Source: Powellomyces hirtus | Taxonomy: Eukaryota; Chytridiomycota; Chytridiomycetes; Spizellomycetales; Powellomycetaceae | Direction of reading: 5' to 3' | Length of the DNA: 64,000 nucleotides | Assembly (NCBI GenBank): GCA_025526995.1 | Contig: JAHLKG010000003.1 | Coordinates: forward strand, 682,001 to 746,000 | Shown here: in pieces, positions 58,245 through 64,000 of the stretch | Layout: each line of letters opens with the position of its first letter | How positions within the stretch are numbered: position 1 is the first letter of the stretch | Program-made: the position numbers and the translations under genes | The notes under the pieces: model-generated | Told to the model about the DNA's origin: nothing | The model's input: only the letters and a program-made list of their open reading frames with translations | Databases searched by the model: none

Positions 58245-60296
58245 TCAAAGTGAGAGACAGCGCTTGTGCAGCTTGAGTGGGTTACCGCCTGTCAAAACCA
58301 GCTCCTTCTCTACATAGTCGCGAGTTACTTCAACTAGAGTGAAAACGGGTTGAGATGTTTGAATCTATGCGATGCCTCGATTTGCTCCAATCATACATAC
58401 CATTTCCGAGCGCATCGCAGTCGGTATAGTAAGCAGCTGCACACGCAACCTCGTAAAGGTCGTATGGGGGCACGACGATGGGTCTGGTGAGTTTGGGATG
58501 GAGGTGAGTAGCGGAGGCGAGAGGGTCGTAGCTAGCGGGGGCGAGGCGCTCAGGAAGCAGCACACCAAACTCGTCGACCGCCGCCAGATCGTGATATTGT
58601 TTTTGGAGATGCTGAGGGCGTGACGTCTGTGACGGGGCGGACGCGGTTGCGGATTTGCGGGAGGAGAGGAGGCTGTTGAGGAGCGGTGAGCTGTGCTGAG
58701 TGTCGCTTCTGTCAACTGCGCAGATCAGCGCTCCGTGCGCCTGTTTTATCAGAAGCGCATTGTAAGCGAGGGGAAAGTAGACAACATTGTTGACGGTGTA
58801 CGCACCAACTTCTTCTCCAATGTGAAGAATCCAGCAAATGACTGAATAGCAGCCAGCTGATTGGCTATCACTTCACGGCTTTCAGAGTCGTGATATGCGG
58901 TCTTGCAGTAGAAGGTGTTTATCTGGTCGACGGCAATTAACACTTTTGCGCTGAGAAAGCACGGCTACAGTGTTAGTTGACAATGGCAGCATTTTGCCTA
59001 TATTCCGCGATTAGTCTTACCGATCCTTCCCACCACTGGCTAAAGCGGCGAGCACCTCATCCAACGCCTTTTGAGCCCGGCTTGGGTCTGCAACGCCCTG
59101 ACGAGCAATCTCACTGACATTCTCCCCACTCTCTGATTTTATTGTCGCCAAGCCTGATGAGGAGTTCAACTGGAGGAAGTGCTTCAAGATGCGAACGGCA
59201 ACACCCGGTTGCGCAAAAGTGGAAGTTCCCTGCACCGGCTCGAATGGCTCTGTTCCGTTTACCCATTGTGATGCTGGCATACATTCCAAAAGTTAGATAA
59301 GGTTGTTCATGGCAGAGGGTCCTATGTGAGATGCTTTCTTACGATGCGGCAAGTATATTGCAACCCATCCGTTTTTGGCACAATGGCTGACGGTTTGCAG
59401 AAGCGTAACGCTTTTGCCAACTCCGCGAGATCCATCTATATGCGAGGGAGGAAGAATGAGCGTCTGGCAATCCTACGACGATTCAATCCTCCACTTACCG
59501 AGCGCGATTACGCCGCTGCAGACTTCCTTGCTTGCTTCCTGGGACACAGCCTCCAGGACGTCGAGAGTAGTTTGACGCAGCATGAATGCAGACAAACCCT
59601 GTTTTATGTCGCGAAATGAAGAATATTGTCAATGACAAAGATTCCGGCCTAAGAGATCCCAACTTCATGTTCCTATGATCTCAGCATACCTGACGCGCCA
59701 ACGCAGGAGGGTATAGTCCATCGGCCGTTGTTGTCGCCCCAGAGAGCATGGACTCTGGAAGTCGCAGGAATTCTCCAATGTTCTCCACCTTGGCCTTGGC
59801 CTAATCATTGTCCAAAAGGCTTGCAGTGAGTCCAACCACGCCAAGTCTAAGCGGTACACGACTTGCACAGTACGTACAGGTCCCCACTCTCCCAGGTTCA
59901 CTTCCATGTGCTCCCATCTGACCGCCGTCTTCCTTGGCGTGCCGACCGCCAGGCTGTCGAAAGCTGGCGCCTCGTCAGATGCTCCTCCGCTTACAGGCTA
60001 CAATAAGACGGAATGTTAAGATCAAAGTTTGAGAAGACAAATGGCAGCAAGCTTCCCAACAGAACGGCTAGGCAGCATGCTGCCTCGCAATACTCCTCTG
60101 CCTCTGACTGGATATGTCTCTCGTTTCCTCGCTCACGAACCTTGGTATCGTTATTCCACGCGCTGGGCACGCTCGACGACGCTGAGAATGGTCGGAATGC
60201 TCGGAAGGTGGCAATACTCGGGCGTAGGCGCAGTGCCGCGGCGATTCTCGATGAAGCGTACAATGACGACGACGGTGCGCGCGCCAGGGTGAACAT
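58245..60296 (-). CDS. DAP3: Mitochondrial small ribosomal subunit protein mS29 (DAP3), with one apparent frameshift
   Basis: mS29 is the GTP-binding protein of the mitoribosome head. Exons on the minus strand are 60296-60141, 59997-59878, 59800-59690, 59598-59499, 59435-59343, 59273-59021, 58950-58401 and 58333-58245. A mitochondrial presequence (MFTLARAPSSSLYASSRIAA) precedes RWEHMEVNLGEWGP and GLYPPALARQGLSAFMLRQT. The P-loop is DGSRGVGKSVTLLQTVSH, followed by GWVAIYLP, PSQWVNGTEPFEP, AKVLIAVDQINTFY (Walker B region) and the C-terminal LVLTGGNPLKLHKR. All junctions are in phase except within the seventh exon. There the frame of NQLAAIQSFAGFFTLEKK must shift by one base near 58808 to reach VGAYTVNNVVYFPLAYNALL. 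An assembly indel is the simplest explanation, because the gene is normally essential. A Met further upstream (60317 or 60329) could also start the protein. Confidence 0.85.
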
Positions 60297-61552
60297 GGCT
60301 GATCGCACGACTCTCATTGTTATTGTCAAAACCGCCGGCTATGACCGACCGACCACAAGCGCAAATGTTGCCAAAACCACTGATTGACAGCTGGGAACCG
60401 AGAAATGAGTCATCCGGATCCAGTGTGCATTCAAGCAGCCACATGAAGTGTCAAACCAGCACATCTGGCTCGAATTGTCGAAATCCCCATGAGAATGTCA
60501 TGGATAAAAGATTGCCCAACTTGGCAAGCATCAATCCTGAATTTGATAAGAGAGGTGACTTTTTCATCACGCCATCTTGGTAGATACCAGGGATCTATCG
60601 AAATTATGTTCATTCAAGGTCAATGTGTAGCATGTACTTCACAACCAAACCTCCCAAAGCTCAGGCTCATTCATATGATAGACAGATATCGTGCAGCAAC
60701 GCACCAAACGAACATGCGTTTTCCAACCTTCCCTAAATGTAGGGTCTGGTCCCTCACGTGAGATCCACGTGTCAAGCCGTCTTTTTTTCATGGACCAGAT
60801 CCCCACTCGAATGATTTGCAAGGGGACCCCGGTTGGCCAGATCCGAAAAAGGAAGGAGGCAACTTGTCCCGTTTCGGCCAGCACTTCCCAAGGAACGATC
60901 ATCATCACCACATCCCACTCTCCCATCACACTATACAGTATTTACAGTACTACTTACTGCGAATATAATATTACCGCTCAGCCCCGCTGTGTCTTTCCCT
61001 TCAGAAGCTTGTTGTCATACTCAGGCTTGAGATCTGCATCGGATTCGAGAATATCAGCTTTGTTTCCGTTTGGGTTCGAGGACAAAGTTTTGCCGCATCA
61101 CCGCTCCGTCTCATTTCCACCGTTGTCCGTAACACCTGCCTGCCGCATAATACCCTAAAGCCATTTTTGCGTTCCAAGGTGAGGTCGCCGTATGAATGTC
61201 GGTATAGCCGAGTCCGGTCTTGAAAATCAAGTACTAAACGCATGTTTCACTTGGAATAGCTTCATTTCCCTTCACCTGTTTGCTGGTCTCCTATTCACCT
61301 CACCGTGCCATCCCATAAAACTGGTAAGCACCATTACCCACAGTCATGGCGAAATGGCAAGTCGAGGTGACTTTGCTGTCCGCCTGGAGGGCTGGGTGCC
61401 AGCGTGCCGCTGCTGGTCTCTGAACTCAAGACACGCTACTACTCTCCTTGTGAACGCGCTTATGGCAATGCAACGACTTTGCTGTTGAATTCAAATTGCA
61501 AGTTATCAAAGGTTGCCTAACTAACACTCTTACCGACCGCAGTTCTGAAATC
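60297..61552. other. Divergent spacer between mS29 and MCM1
   Basis: About 1.26 kb contains the two divergent promoters. No gene, RNA gene or repeat is recognised in it. Confidence 0.5.
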
Positions 61553-62934
61553 ATGAGCGGCGCCATACCAAATGCCTACCAAGAGGCAAGCCACCAGCAC
61601 CAAGTTCCAGGACTTCCCTCCCAAATGACCATTCCGCACCCGGATGCTCTCGAGCTCGCTTCGCAACTAGCTCAGCCGCTGCAAGGTAGCACACTCACCT
61701 CTCGACATATCTAGTCAACATGTCGCTGAAGCATTTGTTGCAGGTATAGCTCCGGCTGCCAATCCCAACCCATTAAAGCGTGGCGCCTCTGCGGCTTCGC
61801 TCTCGGAGCACGAAGATCAGAATGATGATGATAATTCGGACGATGAAGGGAAGGGCAAAGGACGCCAAGGACGCCGCAAAATCAAGATCGAATACATTGA
61901 CGACAAGTCACGTCGCCACATCACCTTTAGCAAGCGTAAAGCAGGAATTATGAAGAAGGTATTTTCGAGGTTGCACGTCTGAGACTTGTATAAACCCTTG
62001 TTCATTCTATTCACAGGCGTACGAACTGTCTACGCTGACGGGAACGCAAGTGCTGCTGCTAGTGGCGTCTGAGACTGGGCACGTTTACACTTTTGCAACG
62101 CCAAAGCTTCAACCTCTCATCACAAAGCCGGAAGGAAAGAATCTAATCCAAGCCTGTTTGAATGCGCCTGATCCGAATGCGCCAAACACTGTCGTATACG
62201 CGAATGGCTATGCGCAGCATGCATTTCAAGGCAACTCGCCTCCCACGTTGGGACAGCAACCATCACAGCCGCATGCATATCCGGAAAGCCAGCAAGCGGG
62301 CGATGCGTCTGAGGCAGCGGCAGCGGCGACCGCTGCAATTTACCAGGCAGAAAAGGTTAGTCAAACGTACATGCTGCCGATTATTATCGGTCCTTATTAG
62401 ATGTTCTTCACTCTTTAGCAGCACCATGCGTCGCAGCACGCAGCTACAATGCAGCAATACGCGATGCAGAATGTCGGTGCTATGCCAGGATACGCGGCCG
62501 CCTATCCCGCGCCAGCAATCACTGCTGCCCAAGTGGCGGCGGCGGCGAATGTAGGTAACATTGCCCCGTACATGTACCCGTACCAAGTGGCTGCTCAGAA
62601 TCAATATGGTGGATTGGTTGGCACGCAACAGCAACAGCAACAGCAGGAGGCACAAACTCAAGCCCATGGTGCGGTGCAACCTCAGTCGCAAACGCAAACA
62701 CAGGATCAACAGCAGGCGCAGCAAACACAGCATCAGCATCAGGCACAACACTCTTCTCCTCATCATCAGCAAATACGGCCCCAATCGCCGACAGCCCAGA
62801 TCGCCGGACTGAAGTCGCTTCCAACATCTCAAACGACTTCGCATCAACCACCGATCAACTATGCGGCCCCTCCTCCGCCTCACGAATCGCAAGGAAGCTC
62901 GCAAGTCACGACCAACCATTCTCAGGACAAATAA
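61553..62934 (+). CDS. MCM1: SRF/Mcm1-type MADS-box transcription factor
   Basis: Mcm1 proteins bind CArG-like sites as dimers and recruit partners to cell-cycle, mating or metabolic genes. Four exons, 61553-61685, 61744-61958, 62017-62355 and 62419-62934, join in phase (400 residues). The MADS domain covers about residues 87-147: GRRKIKIEYIDDKSRRHITF, SKRKAGIMKKAYELSTLTGT and QVLLLVASETGHVYTFATPK. These are near-identical to the SRF/Mcm1 consensus (type I, not MEF2). The SAM-like extension LQPLITKPEGKNLIQACLN follows. An acidic stretch (EDQNDDDNSDDEGKGKG) sits just before the domain, as in yeast Mcm1-like proteins. The C-terminal 200 residues are rich in Gln, Ala and His with several Q runs, a typical activation region. 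Confidence 0.95.
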
Positions 62935-64000
62935 ACTAGAACCGCGAAGAAGATTGCCGTCTTTCATATATATCAGGTGCGCGACGATGGAGCAATTTTA
63001 TGTACAGAAAGCCCGTCGAGCGCACATGTTGCATCTGTCTTGTGTCATTTTCAATGCATATATTATCAAAACTACCTCAGGCTGTCGACAAACTTCTGTA
63101 AAATTTGAGACGGCGGAAATCACGAAACAAGGGTATAGTGCCGGATATCTGGCGACTACACCTCCAATCGCCAGAACAGCGACTCGTGACACAGAGAAGC
63201 TACCCGTTGCAGCGGTGAGCGCTTAGAAATCCGGTGATGCAGAGTACCCTCTCGAGCATCAGGATGAGTGCTGGTATTTGTTTTGTGACTTTAGATGTAT
63301 TACGGGCTTCGAAACCACGTAGAGATGTCAAAATGGCGAAATGGCGAGATCTTGAAGATGGCATGCGACATTTCTACACTCTTTATTACTACTAGTGTTC
63401 ACACTTCCTACTATACATCTATTACCCACTATTATGCATCTATTAGCATCCATCATGCAAAAATGCCACATGCCATCTTCAAGATCTCTCAATTTCGCCA
63501 TTTCGCGCGGATGCGACGGGTGGCTTTGATATATAGCATCGCTTAGAGTAATAAATAACATGCAGCATCGCAGTAAAGTAGCCTGACGTGCGTTGCTGAG
63601 GCCTAGTCACTACCAAGAACCGAGTCGCCAAACTGTGTTCTTGTCGCCAACTCCCGTGCGGCTACAGCCAAATCGCAGCGCCATTGGTTCCGCGTTTTTC
63701 AGGCGTGGCATGGACCTGGGCTGTAGATGTTTGTGTTGACCGCACATTGTGCGAGGTGATTTGGGATTTTGACCGAAATGCGCGCCTGACTTGTATCACC
63801 TTGAGTGTGAAAAGTCGAGCGCGACTGCGCGTTTTGTCTCGTGGCGCAGCCAGCCTTTTTGAACACCTTCCTTTGCGCGACCATGATCTGTGGGCGTTCA
63901 TTCCCCTTCACGTATAAAATTTAAGGAACGTTGCGTTCAGAATCCCCTGCCATGTGCAGTGGTCCCGGCAACAGCGACAAAGTTTGTCAGTGGGGAATCT
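62935..64000. other. Intergenic to window end
   Basis: Downstream of MCM1 no gene is recognised. An inverted repeat (63331-63505) is listed separately. Short open frames up to the window end show no similarity I can name. Confidence 0.45.
63331..63505. repeat. Imperfect inverted repeat (about 43-bp arms, 87-bp spacer)
   Basis: The left arm 63331-63373 (AAATGGCGAAATGGCGAGAT then CTTGAAGATGGCATG) and the reverse complement of 63461-63505 match with a few mismatches and a small gap. The AT-rich spacer is non-coding. The size (about 175 bp) and structure suit a small MITE-like element or a hairpin left by a terminal-inverted-repeat transposon. No clear target-site duplication was seen. Confidence 0.8.

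Noticed and set aside
1..64000. CRISPR arrays, rRNA genes, prophage or other prokaryotic systems
   Set aside because: No regularly spaced identical repeats or rRNA-like sequence were seen. The spliced eukaryotic genes make prokaryotic systems implausible.

Overview
This looks like nuclear DNA of a fungus. Genes are split by many short GT-AG introns (roughly 60-220 bp) and lie on both strands without operons. They include fungal-type functions: a GPI-anchored chitin deacetylase, a GATA factor, an Mcm1-type MADS factor, NuA3 subunit Nto1 and Ubc7. Two genes resemble proteins known from cilia and sperm flagella (an ERICH3-like and a CNBD2-like gene), which fits a zoosporic, early-diverging fungus such as a chytrid or Monoblepharidomycete relative. 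That placement is inference and has not been tested by any search.

Layout. At 1-10.6 kb lies a graveyard of sugar metabolism: a decayed sugar-porter gene (minus strand), then a decayed GH3 glycosidase and a decayed GH31 glycosidase (plus strand), with small repeats between and after them. At 11-16.3 kb is the chromatin remodeller CHD1. From 18.7 to 24.6 kb come dihydrofolate reductase with a very long C-terminal extension, divergently paired with the splicing factor gene PRP31, and then UBC7. At 24.9-31.4 kb a large GATA-finger protein and a signal-anchored membrane glycoprotein diverge from a microsatellite-rich spacer; the second intron of the membrane gene carries a dense GC-rich repeat.

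At 32.1-43.3 kb are BLOC1S1, a 1,750-residue ERICH3-like repeat protein, an SLC49-like transporter and a secreted RNase T2. At 45.2-51.7 kb are NTO1 and the chitin deacetylase. At 52.4-64 kb are an acidic low-complexity protein, the CNBD2-like protein, a small multispanning membrane protein, mitochondrial ribosomal protein mS29/DAP3 and MCM1.

Most of the window is housekeeping (chromatin, splicing, ERAD, folate, mitochondrial translation) and the genes do not form one pathway. The exception is the left end, where a transporter and two glycosidases probably once formed a divergent plant-polysaccharide utilisation cluster and have since decayed together. Exon models were built by hand from splice signals and reading-frame continuity. 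Totals in codons were checked for frame, but no transcript evidence was available.
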